Program-made: the position numbers and the translations under genes
Notes under the pieces: model-generated
Databases searched by the model: none
The model's input: only the letters and a program-made list of their open reading frames with translations
What the model was told of the DNA's origin: nothing
Assembly (NCBI RefSeq): GCF_015356765.1
Contig: NZ_WTCQ01000001.1
Coordinates: 372,001-436,000, forward strand
Reading direction: 5' to 3'
Source: Candidatus Clavichlamydia salmonicola
Lineage (GTDB): Bacteria > Chlamydiota > Chlamydiia > Chlamydiales > Chlamydiaceae
Length of the DNA: 64,000 bases
Part shown: piece by piece, positions 19,338-29,398 of the stretch
Numbering within the stretch: the first letter of the stretch is position 1
How the letters are laid out: every line of letters starts with the position of its first letter

Positions 19338-20306
19338 ATGGCTATATTGCCTCTTACTAAAATGCCAGCCACGGCTCAAAGAAAAGTGCTCCAAGAGCCT
19401 CTTTTAACAGTAAACTCACCAATTATAGTGTTTATGAGACAATTGCTAGAGCCATACTTTAGGCGTCATTGTCACATTCTTCATACATATACAGGTAGCA
19501 CGTACATTCCTTATCAGTATCTTTGGCTTCGCGTACAACTATCGGCTGACCATAGTACACGTCTACAAGTCTATGAATCATCTCCATATGGACTAGGAAT
19601 GTATCCAATGATGTTTCAAAGCTTAAAAGATATGCAATTGCTATTGAATACTATGAGTGATGTAATAAACTCTCCTGTGTTGGTAGAAGAATATACCTTG
19701 AGTGCTATTCAGCTTATACAGTTATTGGCATCTTTTTTTTATTTTCTACAAGATAATTTATCTTATAAATACTTGTTGCTTGATATGTTGCCTAATGTAG
19801 GCGAGTTAGAGATTATGCGACGGAAAGAACAAGCAATAATACGTTGTCACATGTTGCCTTTGATAAAGAGCATTCTAATAGAATTAAGGATGGAATATAA
19901 AAAGCGTGGGGGAGGATTAGGTGTAACGCCAAATACTTTACTGGCGTTATCATGCAGCGCGCTCATTAAGCCTAATGCTTTGCCTACAGAAATACCTTTG
20001 AGAAAGGCATATTTAGAAAAGTTGGTGAGGTATTATCCTGAGATTATATCTCAAGTTTGTGCAGACTTTAAGGTGATGCTTATTCCTCATTGTGGTAGAG
20101 AAGAGCCTGCACTCTCGCTGAGAGATTCCCAGGAAAGGAATATATGTTCAGAGCTAAATCTTTTCCCTTTGGGATCATTGCTTCCTAATTATAAATCATT
20201 GTTACAGCATTTAGTGGTAGAAAAAATTTTTGCACAATGTATGAGTGGTGATGAACAGCCTTGTGAAGAAGATGCCTCAGATCTTCATCCAAGTAACAAT
20301 CAGTAA
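19338..20306 (+). CDS. Array-family protein, divergent short member
   Basis: Predicted 322 residues from the ATG at 19338, unrecognised. An in-frame ATG at 19302 exists, but MAILPL at 19338 matches the starts of the long subgroup (MAIFPF, MAILSR), so I prefer it. Modules are LLTVNSPIIVFMRQLLEPYF, LSAIQLIQLLASFFYFLQD, TPNTLLALSCSALIK, LRKAYLEKLVRYYPEI and ELNLFPLGSLLPNYKSLL, then IFAQC. After the cysteine an acidic tail of about 20 residues (EEDASDLHPSNNQ) is added, which other members lack. It has no 12-residue repeats. Confidence 0.83.
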   Translation: MAILPLTKMPATAQRKVLQEPLLTVNSPIIVFMRQLLEPYFRRHCHILHTYTGSTYIPYQYLWLRVQLSADHSTRLQVYESSPYGLGMYPMMFQSLKDMQLLLNTMSDVINSPVLVEEYTLSAIQLIQLLASFFYFLQDNLSYKYLLLDMLPNVGELEIMRRKEQAIIRCHMLPLIKSILIELRMEYKKRGGGLGVTPNTLLALSCSALIKPNALPTEIPLRKAYLEKLVRYYPEIISQVCADFKVMLIPHCGREEPALSLRDSQERNICSELNLFPLGSLLPNYKSLLQHLVVEKIFAQCMSGDEQPCEEDASDLHPSNNQ

Positions 20307-20441
20307 GCAGTGTAAATACAAGAAGAGATTTGTAGAGCTTTGATGCATGGAGGCATCATGTGGCTGTAAAAGATAATGTACTCATGATAACATACAGAAA
20401 ATGATTTATGGCCCTCAAAATGTAAGGATTAAAAAGTATAT

Positions 20442-21443
20442 ATGGCGTTTTCATCTATTCTAGGAAGTAGTATTTCTTTAAATAGCACAGGAGAAATATC
20501 AGAAAGACCTTTAACAAGAAGTTCTCCAATCATTCAGTTCTGGAGGGAATTTTTTTCTAAATATTTTGTGGAACATACTTTTAATGATAACCCTGATGCG
20601 CTAAATAAAGAGCTATGTCCAATTAAATGGCCACAATGTGTTTTAGCAGGTCATGCTTGGATTGGAATAGCCACAGGTGATTTTGGTGGTATAGATGCAA
20701 AGATTTTTGTAACGCCGTATAATCCAGAAGATGAATTTCTAGAAAACCATTTAGAGCATTCACTTTTTCAGATGATGTTAATAGTTAAAAAATGCAGGCA
20801 TTCAGTTTATGGCATTACATGTGATGTTGAGGGAAAGACAATAAAGGCACAATTAGATTTAAGGCATCTTATAAGTTTCTTCTCTTCTTTATTACATACA
20901 TTATTAGATCAGGTGCAGCTATATTCTTTGATGTTGAATCAAGAGGTTAGTCAATCTTTACATAAAGATGCCTCTGTTTTACAGAGATATATAAAGATAA
21001 ATGGTAAATGCGCAAGACAGATTTTAAAGTGTATTAGAGATTTAAGGACAATATTTATAGGACATAGAGGGGAAGGTGTGATTCAACAATCTCCAATGCC
21101 ATCATTGTTAGCGTTATCATTACAGACCATTCTCAAGATGCCAGAAGGCGGAGCAGCATCTTCAATGTTGGTTAGAGGGGGTTTACTAACTGCAGAATTA
21201 ATAAAAGAAAAATTAATAAAAGATGGCAGGATTCAGAAAGCTGTTTGGGAAAGAAATCAATATGTGATGATGGTTATAGATCAAAGAGCATCTTTCACAA
21301 TGGAAGGATTGGATCGTAGCTACAGTGATTACATTCCAGAGTTAGATTTAATGCCAATGCTTTCTTTGGTAGAAGGTTATGAAGAAGCAGTAGAAAAAGC
21401 TCTAACCAAAGCATTATTGGAAAAATGTACTCTAAAAGAATAA
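20442..21443 (+). CDS. Array-family protein, divergent short member
   Basis: Predicted 333 residues, unrecognised. All modules are well kept: LTRSSPIIQFWREFFSKYF (about 24-42), LDLRHLISFFSSLLHTLLDQ (about 136), MPSLLALSLQTILKM (about 220), LLTAELIKEKLIKDGRI (about 247) and PELDLMPMLSLVEGYEEAV (about 301), ending LLEKCTLKE. AAGGA lies about 16 bases before the ATG, a little far for a ribosome binding site. No close sister is found in the window; the N-terminal module is nearest to the consensus of the whole family. Confidence 0.85.
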   Translation: MAFSSILGSSISLNSTGEISERPLTRSSPIIQFWREFFSKYFVEHTFNDNPDALNKELCPIKWPQCVLAGHAWIGIATGDFGGIDAKIFVTPYNPEDEFLENHLEHSLFQMMLIVKKCRHSVYGITCDVEGKTIKAQLDLRHLISFFSSLLHTLLDQVQLYSLMLNQEVSQSLHKDASVLQRYIKINGKCARQILKCIRDLRTIFIGHRGEGVIQQSPMPSLLALSLQTILKMPEGGAASSMLVRGGLLTAELIKEKLIKDGRIQKAVWERNQYVMMVIDQRASFTMEGLDRSYSDYIPELDLMPMLSLVEGYEEAVEKALTKALLEKCTLKE

Positions 21444-21608
21444 GAACCTGTCTGTAGCTATTAACACAAAGAATGACTAGTTTAATAGGTTTTCTTTTTA
21501 AGCGTTTTAAATTCTGATGATTAGGTTCTTTTAAAATAGCTTGGAATTGCTAAGAAACAATTTATTCTATAAAACTTGTTGTATTAGTAATAAATATTTT
21601 TTGGAAAA

Positions 21609-22622
21609 ATGACTTTTAATACTAGTGCATATGCCGCAGCTTTACAACAAACACCAATGGTTTTAAAGAAACCATTAACCACAAATTCTTCTGTGATTAA
21701 AATGTGGCGTAAAGTTGTGCAAGATCTCTTTTCTTCCCATTGTCATTCGTCTAATAGGAGTAGTGTGTATGGTTTTACATGTAAATATATTAGTCCAAAG
21801 TTTAGTTATAGATTAGAAGAAGGCAGCGTAAGCATAAGCCTTTTTCAGCAGGTATATAATGAATATCTATCTTGGGGTTCAGATATAGTTGGAGATAAAT
21901 TTGCTCTAAGGGCTATGGATCAGTTAGTTGCTTTGTTAAAAATGTTACCTCCAAGCACGAGCTATATAATAACTTGTGAGTCGTCAAATAGACAAGTATT
22001 CATGTTAGGGCAAAGGCAGTTATTGCAATTTTTAATTGTGATAGGCGCTTTATTTAAAGAGCAAAGGGAATATTATGCAAAATTTTTTAGTCAATTATCT
22101 AAAAATTCTTATCCGAGAAGCGATCAAGGAAAGATAAGAGAGGTCTTACTACACCGAAATAATACAAATCTAATGGCAGCAAGAGATCTTTTAATGCAGA
22201 CTGTTGTTGCTAATTTGGCAGAATGGAAAGAATTGTATGTCGAGATGAGAGCAGCTATGGGGGAGCCAATACATAAAACTGTACCTTCCTTAATTTTCTT
22301 ATCATTGAGGTGCATGTTGACAGAGTCTTATCAACCATGGCGTGATACATCTTTTCCTGGGGAAATCAAATTAAATGCATTGTATTTAGAAAGGACGTTT
22401 TTAATAAATTCCAGGCTAAAAGAAGAGTTTGCTGCTGGCTTAGATTTAAGCGTTACTGCTCCTGTTATATCAAGACATAAAACGCCTGAGCTTTGTTCCC
22501 ATGGCCATAGAAAAGTAGCTTTAGATGTTGATGAAGAGCTTCCTTTTATCTTTTTATCGTCTTTACTTCCTAATTATTCAGAAGAATTAGAAAAATTTAT
22601 TTTAAAAAAATTATTAAAGTAG
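21609..22622 (+). CDS. Array-family protein, WRKxV subgroup
   Basis: Predicted 337 residues, unrecognised. Modules are LTTNSSVIKMWRKVVQDLF (about 25-43), LGQRQLLQFLIVIGALFKEQ (about 134), TVPSLIFLSLRCMLTESY (about 225), LNALYLERTFLINSRLKEEF (about 254) and PFIFLSSLLPNYSEEL (about 312). It ends KKLLK, with no cysteine. It aligns along its length with the gene at 6756, including the SYQPW segment, and shares MTFN at the start with the gene at 13558. The two nearest relatives lie 8 and 15 kb away with other subgroups between, so subgroup members are not simply adjacent duplicates. Confidence 0.85.
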   Translation: MTFNTSAYAAALQQTPMVLKKPLTTNSSVIKMWRKVVQDLFSSHCHSSNRSSVYGFTCKYISPKFSYRLEEGSVSISLFQQVYNEYLSWGSDIVGDKFALRAMDQLVALLKMLPPSTSYIITCESSNRQVFMLGQRQLLQFLIVIGALFKEQREYYAKFFSQLSKNSYPRSDQGKIREVLLHRNNTNLMAARDLLMQTVVANLAEWKELYVEMRAAMGEPIHKTVPSLIFLSLRCMLTESYQPWRDTSFPGEIKLNALYLERTFLINSRLKEEFAAGLDLSVTAPVISRHKTPELCSHGHRKVALDVDEELPFIFLSSLLPNYSEELEKFILKKLLK

Positions 22623-22970
22623 AAGGCGCCTTGTTCAAAGTAATGTTGTGTTAGGGAGCTTGGATATGAATGACAAATACTATAAGTGTATTGGTAAAGT
22701 TAGCATGAATTTGCCAAAAGATCTATTCGTAGCTCAAATGACTCCTAAAAAGGTTAAGGATAATGTAAAGAAGGTATAGCTCATAATCATTAAAAATGCT
22801 TAGAGAGTTACCTAAATAGATATTATATATTTTAAAAATAATGATCTTTACTCAGAGGGGCGTCTATTTCTGCAGGTTATGACAGCATATTTCAAAAAAA
22901 ATTTAAAAAATGTAGAGATAAAAAAAAGAATAATCAGTATAAATCATTGATTTTCATTGAGTTGAATACA
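22623..22970 (+). other. 348-base spacer without a supported gene
   Basis: A 37-codon frame (22666-22779, MNDKYYKCIGKVS...) has no family module and is probably chance or a remnant. The rest is A-rich. The end (cattgagttgaatacaATGGTAATAC) leads into the long gene at 22971. Confidence 0.4.
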
Positions 22971-24500
22971 ATGGTAATACCTTCTTTTAGAGATCAATCT
23001 GTAAATATAGGAAGTGCTAGCGATGTTCTAGATAAATCTTCATATCTTATTCAATCATGGCAGAATGGATTGAGAGAATTTTTTTTTGGTCCAGAGGGCA
23101 TTTTAGTTAATCAAAGAATTAATTCTAGTCAAGAAAGGAGCTATCTAGATTTAAATTGCTCTTATGTGTTAGCGCATCATTCTTTATTAAAAGAAGAAGA
23201 AGTTCATATTGTTATTATGCCATACAAGCTTTGTCCAGAAGAAGGGCTTGCTGGATATTTAGAAAAGGTAAAAAAAAATGCAGAAAATCTCATGCAGACT
23301 GTTATGGAGCGTAATAATGAAAAAAATCGTACAGTTTGCTTAAAAATTAATGAAAAGCTTTTTCCTGCAAAAAGCTTAAATTTATCTGCATTTATACAGT
23401 TGCTAGCATCTTTATTACGGCTTTATAAGGATGTCTTGGCGTGTAGTTCATCTGTATTAGAGAATAAGTATAGGCAGATTCTTAAAGAAGCATTAGAGAA
23501 ACTACCAGAAAGAAGATGTGAAGAAGGAGCATGTAATGCATTGAAGGAGATGTTTGTACAGGCAAAGATATGGATTAGTACATGTGCAGGAGAAGAGGAT
23601 AGATTGATGTTAGTGCCACAGAAAATAAATACTCTTTTAATCCATCTAATAGAAGGGCTTTTCAGTATACATAGGGAAGGAAATTCAATACGACTACCTG
23701 CATATAAAGATCTTTCAGAAGAAGAGTTTATGAATTGGCTGCAAGATTTATCAGATACAGATTTTGTAAAGGTGGTAGAAGAAAATTGGGAGATATTGCC
23801 AATAATTTCCTTACAAAAAGTGTTAAGAAAGAAGTCAAAGAATGCATGGAAGATTATTTTAAATAATCTCTCAATCCCCCTATTAAGAGTAATTCCATTA
23901 GATCTCTTACAACAGGTCTTAATGGAAGAATCAAATAAAAATTTATTTAAATGTGTGCTTAGTATGCCTTTAGAAATGCTTGTAAGCATATTACAAGAAA
24001 TGCCTAAAAATCTCTTAAGTAAAATTCTTTTAGAACTGCCTCTTAGTATTGTGTATGACTTAAAGCAAAGCATGAGTTATATGTCGCTAGGAGAGAGTTT
24101 ATTAAGTGGGATTAATGAAAACCTTTCCGAATTACAACTTATACAAAAAATGAATCAATTATCTCTGAAAGATTCAGAAAGACCTATTTCATCATTACTG
24201 TCATTGTCAGCAATAGCTATTTGCAAATTGCGAAAACAGTCTGCAGTTGTTTTTACAGATAAGGATAAAGCCGATTGGGGGCCAGCATATGTAGAGATGT
24301 TGCTTTCAGTTAATTCAGAGATGAAAGAAGAGCTTCTAAGGTACGCAGAGGTAAGATTTTCAGAGCCAGAAGGAGATCCTATATTGGTTTTTGAAAGATC
24401 TCCAGAGCTGGAATATTCTAAGGAGCATGATCTTTTCCCTTTAGCTGCTATGCTTCCTGGATATAATATTTTTATAAGCAGAGCCCTAGTAGGGAGATAA
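22971..24500 (+). CDS. Array-family protein, long type with 12-residue repeats
   Basis: Predicted 509 residues from 22971. An in-frame ATG at 22947 exists, but MVIPSFRDQ at 22971 aligns with MVILPFRDI and MAILSR starts of other long members. Modules: SYLIQSWQNGLREFFFG with EGILVNQR, SAFIQLLASLLRLYKDVLA, five 12-residue units from residue 309 (PLDLLQQVLMEE to PLSIVYDLKQSM), SSLLSLSAIAICKL, WGPAYVEMLLSVNSEM and EHDLFPLAAMLPGYNIFI. The tail ends ALVGR and lacks the cysteine. It groups with the genes at 26279, 32254 and 33987 by the FFFGxxGILVNxR and WGxxYxxMLL segments. Confidence 0.88.
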   Translation: MVIPSFRDQSVNIGSASDVLDKSSYLIQSWQNGLREFFFGPEGILVNQRINSSQERSYLDLNCSYVLAHHSLLKEEEVHIVIMPYKLCPEEGLAGYLEKVKKNAENLMQTVMERNNEKNRTVCLKINEKLFPAKSLNLSAFIQLLASLLRLYKDVLACSSSVLENKYRQILKEALEKLPERRCEEGACNALKEMFVQAKIWISTCAGEEDRLMLVPQKINTLLIHLIEGLFSIHREGNSIRLPAYKDLSEEEFMNWLQDLSDTDFVKVVEENWEILPIISLQKVLRKKSKNAWKIILNNLSIPLLRVIPLDLLQQVLMEESNKNLFKCVLSMPLEMLVSILQEMPKNLLSKILLELPLSIVYDLKQSMSYMSLGESLLSGINENLSELQLIQKMNQLSLKDSERPISSLLSLSAIAICKLRKQSAVVFTDKDKADWGPAYVEMLLSVNSEMKEELLRYAEVRFSEPEGDPILVFERSPELEYSKEHDLFPLAAMLPGYNIFISRALVGR

Positions 24501-24691
24501 GCTAAAGACTAGGCAGTTCATCTTTTATCAAAAAAAGCAGATGATAGGGCGTGACCTTTTTTTGATCTTTTGTCATTAATTTTTTATTGCGCCAGATTAT
24601 AGGGGCAATTTTCAAAAAAAAATGTTAAAAAATGTGAAAATAAAAAATAAAGGCCCTACAATAAGCTATTTTTTTCATTAAGTTATATATT

Positions 24692-26236
24692 GTGGCGATA
24701 TTGTCTCGTGGGGATCTAGTTCCCGTAGTAAATAATGGCAATCATGAAAACTTTCTGTCTGCATCTTCACCTTTTATTCAATCATGGTGTAAAGGCTTGC
24801 ATGAATTCTTTTTTGGCATTAATGGGATTTTAGTTGCTGGAAGAAGGAATGGTAATGATGAAGTCGTTTATCCATTTATAAGTGTGTCTTTTATGCTATC
24901 TCGTTTTCCTTTATTAAATGAACACGCAAACATTCAAATTATTATTATATCAGCTAGGTTATCATCAGGAAATAGGATGACTGAATATTTAGAGCGCCTA
25001 GAATTAGGTTTGTATGAGCTCATGCAGATCGTGAGGCAGCAGAATACAGGGCAAATCTTTAGAGTATCTTCAAAAATAAACAAACAGTGTTTTGCAAAGG
25101 TAAATTTAAATAATTTTTCATTTATGCAGCTAGTAGCATCGTTATTGCGATTTTATAAAGATGTTTTAACGTGCGATATATTTGTATTAGAAGAGGTAAA
25201 AAGACAAGAGCTTAAAAGATTGTTAGATCAAGTGTCAGAAAATACAGAAAATGTAGGGCATTGTAATGCATTAAAAGAAATGATTTTACATGAAAGAATG
25301 AAGATTATTGAGTGTCAGAATGAGAAAGTACAGGTGGTAGAATTAGAGACGATATTTCTTGAGTTGTGTGTGTATATGCAAATATATGATTATGATGCAA
25401 ATGGTGAAAGAAGGTCAGGGAATGTAGTTAGAGGGATTTCTTTAGAGGATGTTTCTAATTGGCTAGTGTCTCTCCCAGAGGAAGTGTTTTGTATGATGTT
25501 GGTTTTATATGGAGAAGAATTACCAGCAAATTGCATAGGTAAAGCTTGGAAAGAGAAAGGGAGCAGGTTTTTGATTGGTCTTTTAAAGAAAAACTCCATA
25601 ACAGCATTAAAGATGGTACCATTAGATGTATTAGAACAAGCGTTAAGGGAAATATCCACAGCCGATCTAATAGTAGTTCTGCAGGATATTTCACTAAAAA
25701 CGCTTATAAATATATTGATAAAAGTGCCTAAATATCTTTTAAAAAATATTCTTTTAGAATTACCTAAGGATGTTTTAGGAAATTTAAAGCAAAGTACAGC
25801 TGGAGCTACTTTAATAAAGCAAGTAGAAGGGCAAATAGATGAATACCTTTCTGAATTACAACTGCTGCAAAAAAAGAATCCAGTATATCTAAAAAAGATA
25901 GCAAGACCTTTTCTTTGTCTGCGTTCTTTAGCAGCAAGTGCTATCTGTAAAGCGCCTTATAGGTCCTTAGTTGGTCAAGGAGTTCAGGCATTGTCCTTAA
26001 CATATATGGAGAGAATGGCAATGCTTTATCCAACGCTTCAGGAAGAGGTTCGAAGTCAAATAAGAGTTAGGGTAAAAATGCCTGTTGAGGAAGGATTTCC
26101 AGAGTTTATTTTTGAAGATGTACCAGGGTCAGATTATTTACCTCAATTAGATCTTTTGTCATTAGCGTCTCTTCTGCCAGGTTATAAGGGCATCTTTGAA
26201 AAAAGAATGCTAAAAAAATGTGGAAATAAAGAATAA
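24692..26236 (+). CDS. Array-family protein, long type, GTG start
   Basis: Predicted 514 residues. The start is GTG at 24692, supported by alignment of (M)AILSRGDLVPV with other long starts and by the shared leader cattaagttatatatt. Modules: PFIQSWCKGLHEFFFG, FSFMQLVASLLRFYKDVL, five 12-residue units from residue 310 (PLDVLEQALREI, STADLIVVLQDI, SLKTLINILIKV, PKYLLKNILLEL and a last one), LCLRSLAASAICKAP, LTYMERMAMLYPT and QLDLLSLASLLPGYKGI, with KKCG at the end. Its last 45 residues are close to those of the gene at 27843, although the N-terminal halves differ, a sign of exchange between copies. Confidence 0.87.
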   Translation: MAILSRGDLVPVVNNGNHENFLSASSPFIQSWCKGLHEFFFGINGILVAGRRNGNDEVVYPFISVSFMLSRFPLLNEHANIQIIIISARLSSGNRMTEYLERLELGLYELMQIVRQQNTGQIFRVSSKINKQCFAKVNLNNFSFMQLVASLLRFYKDVLTCDIFVLEEVKRQELKRLLDQVSENTENVGHCNALKEMILHERMKIIECQNEKVQVVELETIFLELCVYMQIYDYDANGERRSGNVVRGISLEDVSNWLVSLPEEVFCMMLVLYGEELPANCIGKAWKEKGSRFLIGLLKKNSITALKMVPLDVLEQALREISTADLIVVLQDISLKTLINILIKVPKYLLKNILLELPKDVLGNLKQSTAGATLIKQVEGQIDEYLSELQLLQKKNPVYLKKIARPFLCLRSLAASAICKAPYRSLVGQGVQALSLTYMERMAMLYPTLQEEVRSQIRVRVKMPVEEGFPEFIFEDVPGSDYLPQLDLLSLASLLPGYKGIFEKRMLKKCGNKE

Positions 26237-26278
26237 AAACACTAATATAAAATTTTGTTTTAAAGCGGGTTAGATGTT

Positions 26279-27808
26279 TTGGTAATCTTACCTTTTAGGG
26301 ATATATTTCCAGTAGTAGATGATGGTAATCAGATGGAGTCTCTATCTCCATCTGTACCTTTTATTCAATCATGGTGTAATGGCTTGTATGAATTTTTTTT
26401 TGGTAATCAGGGAATGCTAGTTAATTCAAGAGTTAATGCTAGTCAGGACAGGTGTTATTTAAATTTAAATTGTTCGTATATTTCAGCCAGGGATTCGCTC
26501 TTAGAGCAAGCAGAAATTCATATTACTATTGCACCAGTTAGGCTTTTTCCAAAAGGAGATCTTTATGAATATTTAGAAGAAGAAATATGTGCTATTGGAG
26601 AATTAATACAGAGGGTTAAGGGTCATGATGAAGAAAAAATTCATATATTTTTCTTAACAATTGATCAACTGTGTTTTGAGGGGGAATATGTCAATCTACC
26701 TGCATGCAAACAATTAATAGCATCTTTCTTACGGTTGTATAAAGATGTCTTAGTTTTTCGTTTATCTGTATTAGAAGGTTCATGCAGCAATATGCTTAAA
26801 GAGGCCTTGTCAAAATTGCCAGAAAGGCCTTCTGAAGCAGTGTCATGTAATGCATTGAGAGAGATGATTTTACAGGCAAAGATATGGAGTAATACATTTT
26901 TAAGAAGGCAGGATGAAGAGACAGTACTATCTGATAAGATAGATACTTGTTTAATAGATGCAATGGAGGGTGCATTAGGCATATCTTTTGAAGTAAATAG
27001 AAGGTATAAACATCTATCTGAAGACGAGCTGGTTCATTGGCTGGAATTTTTATCAGAAGGAGATTTTGTACAATTGTTAATAATAGGTCAGCATCTATTT
27101 CCAATAAAAATTTTACAAAAGATTTTAAAAAATAAGCCAAAGAGTACATGGGAGATTATTTTAAATAGGCTTTCCATTGAATTATTAAGAATCGTTCCAT
27201 TAGAGCTATTGCAAGAGATTTTAATGGATGTGTCACATAGTAATTTAATTACATGTGTAAGCAATATGCCAATAATAATGCTTATAAATATACTTCAAGA
27301 AATTCCTAAAAATCTCTTAAATCAGGTTCTTTTAGAATTGCCTTTTGGTGTCATATGTGATTTAAAGCAAAGAATGGGAGACATGCCTTTATGGAAGCAT
27401 GTATTACAACGAATAGATGAGTACCTTTCTGGGTTACAAATGAATAAAAACAACGAGGAATCATTTCTGAAGGCAAAAGAAAGACCTGTTCCATCATTAT
27501 TATTATTGTCATCAAGCGCTATTTGCAAATACCCAATAAAGTCAGTAATTGAGGGTCAAGAACAGGTTTTAGCACCTTGGGGAGCACAATATATAGATCA
27601 GTTGCTTTTAGCTAATCCAGAGATCAAAGAATATGTCAAAATATTTGCAAAGATAAATGATTTATCATCAGAAGTATTCCCTAGGGTGGTTTTTGATAGG
27701 TCTCGAGATCCATTATATTCTAAGGAGTGTGATCTTTTCCAATTAGCTTCTTTGCTTCCTGGATGTGATGATTTTATTAAGAAAGCATTAGTAGCAAGAT
27801 GTGTGTAA
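26279..27808 (+). CDS. Array-family protein, long type, TTG start
   Basis: Predicted 509 residues. The start codon is TTG at 26279: the next codons read VILPFRDIFPV, aligning with MVIPSFRDQ of the gene at 22971. An ATG at 26274 is out of frame and stops at once. Modules: PFIQSWCNGLYEFFFG with QGMLVNSR, CKQLIASFLRLYKDVLVF, five 12-residue units from residue 307 (PLELLQEILMDV to PFGVICDLKQRM), PSLLLLSSSAICKY, WGAQYIDQLLLANPEI and ECDLFQLASLLPGCDDFI, ending ARCV. The PGY motif has become PGC. Confidence 0.86.
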   Translation: MVILPFRDIFPVVDDGNQMESLSPSVPFIQSWCNGLYEFFFGNQGMLVNSRVNASQDRCYLNLNCSYISARDSLLEQAEIHITIAPVRLFPKGDLYEYLEEEICAIGELIQRVKGHDEEKIHIFFLTIDQLCFEGEYVNLPACKQLIASFLRLYKDVLVFRLSVLEGSCSNMLKEALSKLPERPSEAVSCNALREMILQAKIWSNTFLRRQDEETVLSDKIDTCLIDAMEGALGISFEVNRRYKHLSEDELVHWLEFLSEGDFVQLLIIGQHLFPIKILQKILKNKPKSTWEIILNRLSIELLRIVPLELLQEILMDVSHSNLITCVSNMPIIMLINILQEIPKNLLNQVLLELPFGVICDLKQRMGDMPLWKHVLQRIDEYLSGLQMNKNNEESFLKAKERPVPSLLLLSSSAICKYPIKSVIEGQEQVLAPWGAQYIDQLLLANPEIKEYVKIFAKINDLSSEVFPRVVFDRSRDPLYSKECDLFQLASLLPGCDDFIKKALVARCV

Positions 27809-27842
27809 GATTAAGCAATAATTAAAAAAATGGCATAATGCA

Positions 27843-29345
27843 ATGGCTATATTTTATCATAGAGATGTTACTCAAGCAGAAAGTACTGCATATCCAGTGG
27901 CAGCATTAACGCAAGATTCATCTTTTATTAAGTCATGGCATAGTAGTTTACAAAAACTCTTCTTTAATAAAGAAGGCATGATGGTTGATGAAGTAAGTTG
28001 TTACCCAAATTTCATTATTAATCATATGGATGTAGATCATGGGGTAGGAATTTGGGTCTTTATAGAGCCATCTAATCTAAGTGCGGAGCATACTTTTTAT
28101 GATTTTAAAACACTTATATACAGTCATATTATTAAGATTTTGCAGTTGGTTAAAGAACATCCTGCAAATAGTCAGGCCGTTATATATAAACGAGTTTTTG
28201 GTTCTGCTTCAGAAATAATGAGATTAGAAGAAAGGCATTTTATGCAGTTTAGCGCCTCATTATTAAACTTATATAAAGATATATTGAAAATTAGTAGATA
28301 TCAAATTGAAGAAAGAAAGTTAGTAACACTACAGGAAAGGTTAGAACATTTGGTCCTAACAACAGAAAAAACAGATTCCTTGAATACAATGAAAGCAATG
28401 ATTTTAGAAATGAGAGAATGTTCCATATTTCAAAAAGAATATGAAGATAAGGCAAAGTTAGACCCAATAATGTGGCAAAGGCAGTTATTAGATGAATTGC
28501 AGATAAAATATCAAGTTTTTTCACCGCCATTAGGGGGTTTTGAGATGAAAATTCCTGATAATTTCATTGCGCAGTGTACTGATTGGCTGATGCATTTGCC
28601 AGAAAAAAAGATTGTTTGTGTATGTATTAATTCATGGAAAAGGTTTCCAAAGACTCTATTAATCAATGTTTTACGATCTCGATCAAGCAGGGTTTTAATA
28701 AGCATATTGCAAATGAACTTGAAAGTATTTTCTGTTTTTTTGCCATTAGATTTATTAAAAAAAGCGCTTAAAGCAATGTTAATAGACGATGTTAAGATAT
28801 TTTGGGATCAATTTGTAGGGGATGAGCTCATAGGGATATTACAAGAGATGTCAGGGAATTTATTAGACAAAATTTTTTTGGAGCTCCCATATGATATGTT
28901 GTATAATTTAAAAGAAAAGGTCTTGTCCATATCTTTAGAAAAGGAGATACAAGAGTGTTTTGTTGAATTAAAGAAAGCTTATAAAAAAAAATATAACATC
29001 AAAAAAATTAATGAAAGCGTGATTCCTTCTCTGCGCTCTTTAGCAGCAAGCGCTATTTGCAGAGCTCCTCATAGCTCCTTAGTTGGTCAAGGATATCAGG
29101 CTTTATCTCCAATATCTCTAGAGAGGATATTACTGACTTCTCCCAGAATTCAAGAAGAGGTTCGAAGTCAAGTAAGAGTTCAGGTAAAAATTCCTATTGT
29201 GGAAGGATCTCCAGAGTTTATTTTTGAAGATGTGTTGGGACCAGATTATTTATCTGAATTAGATCTTTTGTCATTAGCTTCTTTGGCAGAAGGGTATAGA
29301 GTCGCTCTAAACAAGGTATTAGCAGAAAGATGTATGCAAGACTAG
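27843..29345 (+). CDS. Array-family protein, long type (mosaic)
   Basis: Predicted 500 residues. Most of it is closely similar to the next gene at 29399: DSSFIKSWHSSLQKLFFNKEG, HFMQFSASLLNLYKDILKIS, WLMHLPEKKIVCVCINSW, and 12-residue units from residue 301 (PLDLLKKALKAM onward; the second and third units are degenerate). The last part, from EEVRSQVRV through EFIFEDV to ELDLLSLASL, instead matches the gene at 24692 (31 of 41 positions by my count, against 21 of 41 for 29399). This suggests gene conversion of the 3' end. It ends ERCMQD. Confidence 0.88.
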   Translation: MAIFYHRDVTQAESTAYPVAALTQDSSFIKSWHSSLQKLFFNKEGMMVDEVSCYPNFIINHMDVDHGVGIWVFIEPSNLSAEHTFYDFKTLIYSHIIKILQLVKEHPANSQAVIYKRVFGSASEIMRLEERHFMQFSASLLNLYKDILKISRYQIEERKLVTLQERLEHLVLTTEKTDSLNTMKAMILEMRECSIFQKEYEDKAKLDPIMWQRQLLDELQIKYQVFSPPLGGFEMKIPDNFIAQCTDWLMHLPEKKIVCVCINSWKRFPKTLLINVLRSRSSRVLISILQMNLKVFSVFLPLDLLKKALKAMLIDDVKIFWDQFVGDELIGILQEMSGNLLDKIFLELPYDMLYNLKEKVLSISLEKEIQECFVELKKAYKKKYNIKKINESVIPSLRSLAASAICRAPHSSLVGQGYQALSPISLERILLTSPRIQEEVRSQVRVQVKIPIVEGSPEFIFEDVLGPDYLSELDLLSLASLAEGYRVALNKVLAERCMQD

Positions 29346-29398
29346 GCAGTAATTAAAAAAATTGCATAATGCAGACTGTTTTTTGAACATGTTATGTA

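Noticed and set aside
23423-24073. A 216-codon minus-strand frame within a long array gene
   Set aside because: The opposing frame carries the conserved family modules. Minus-strand frames recur at the same places in paralogs because of shared codons.
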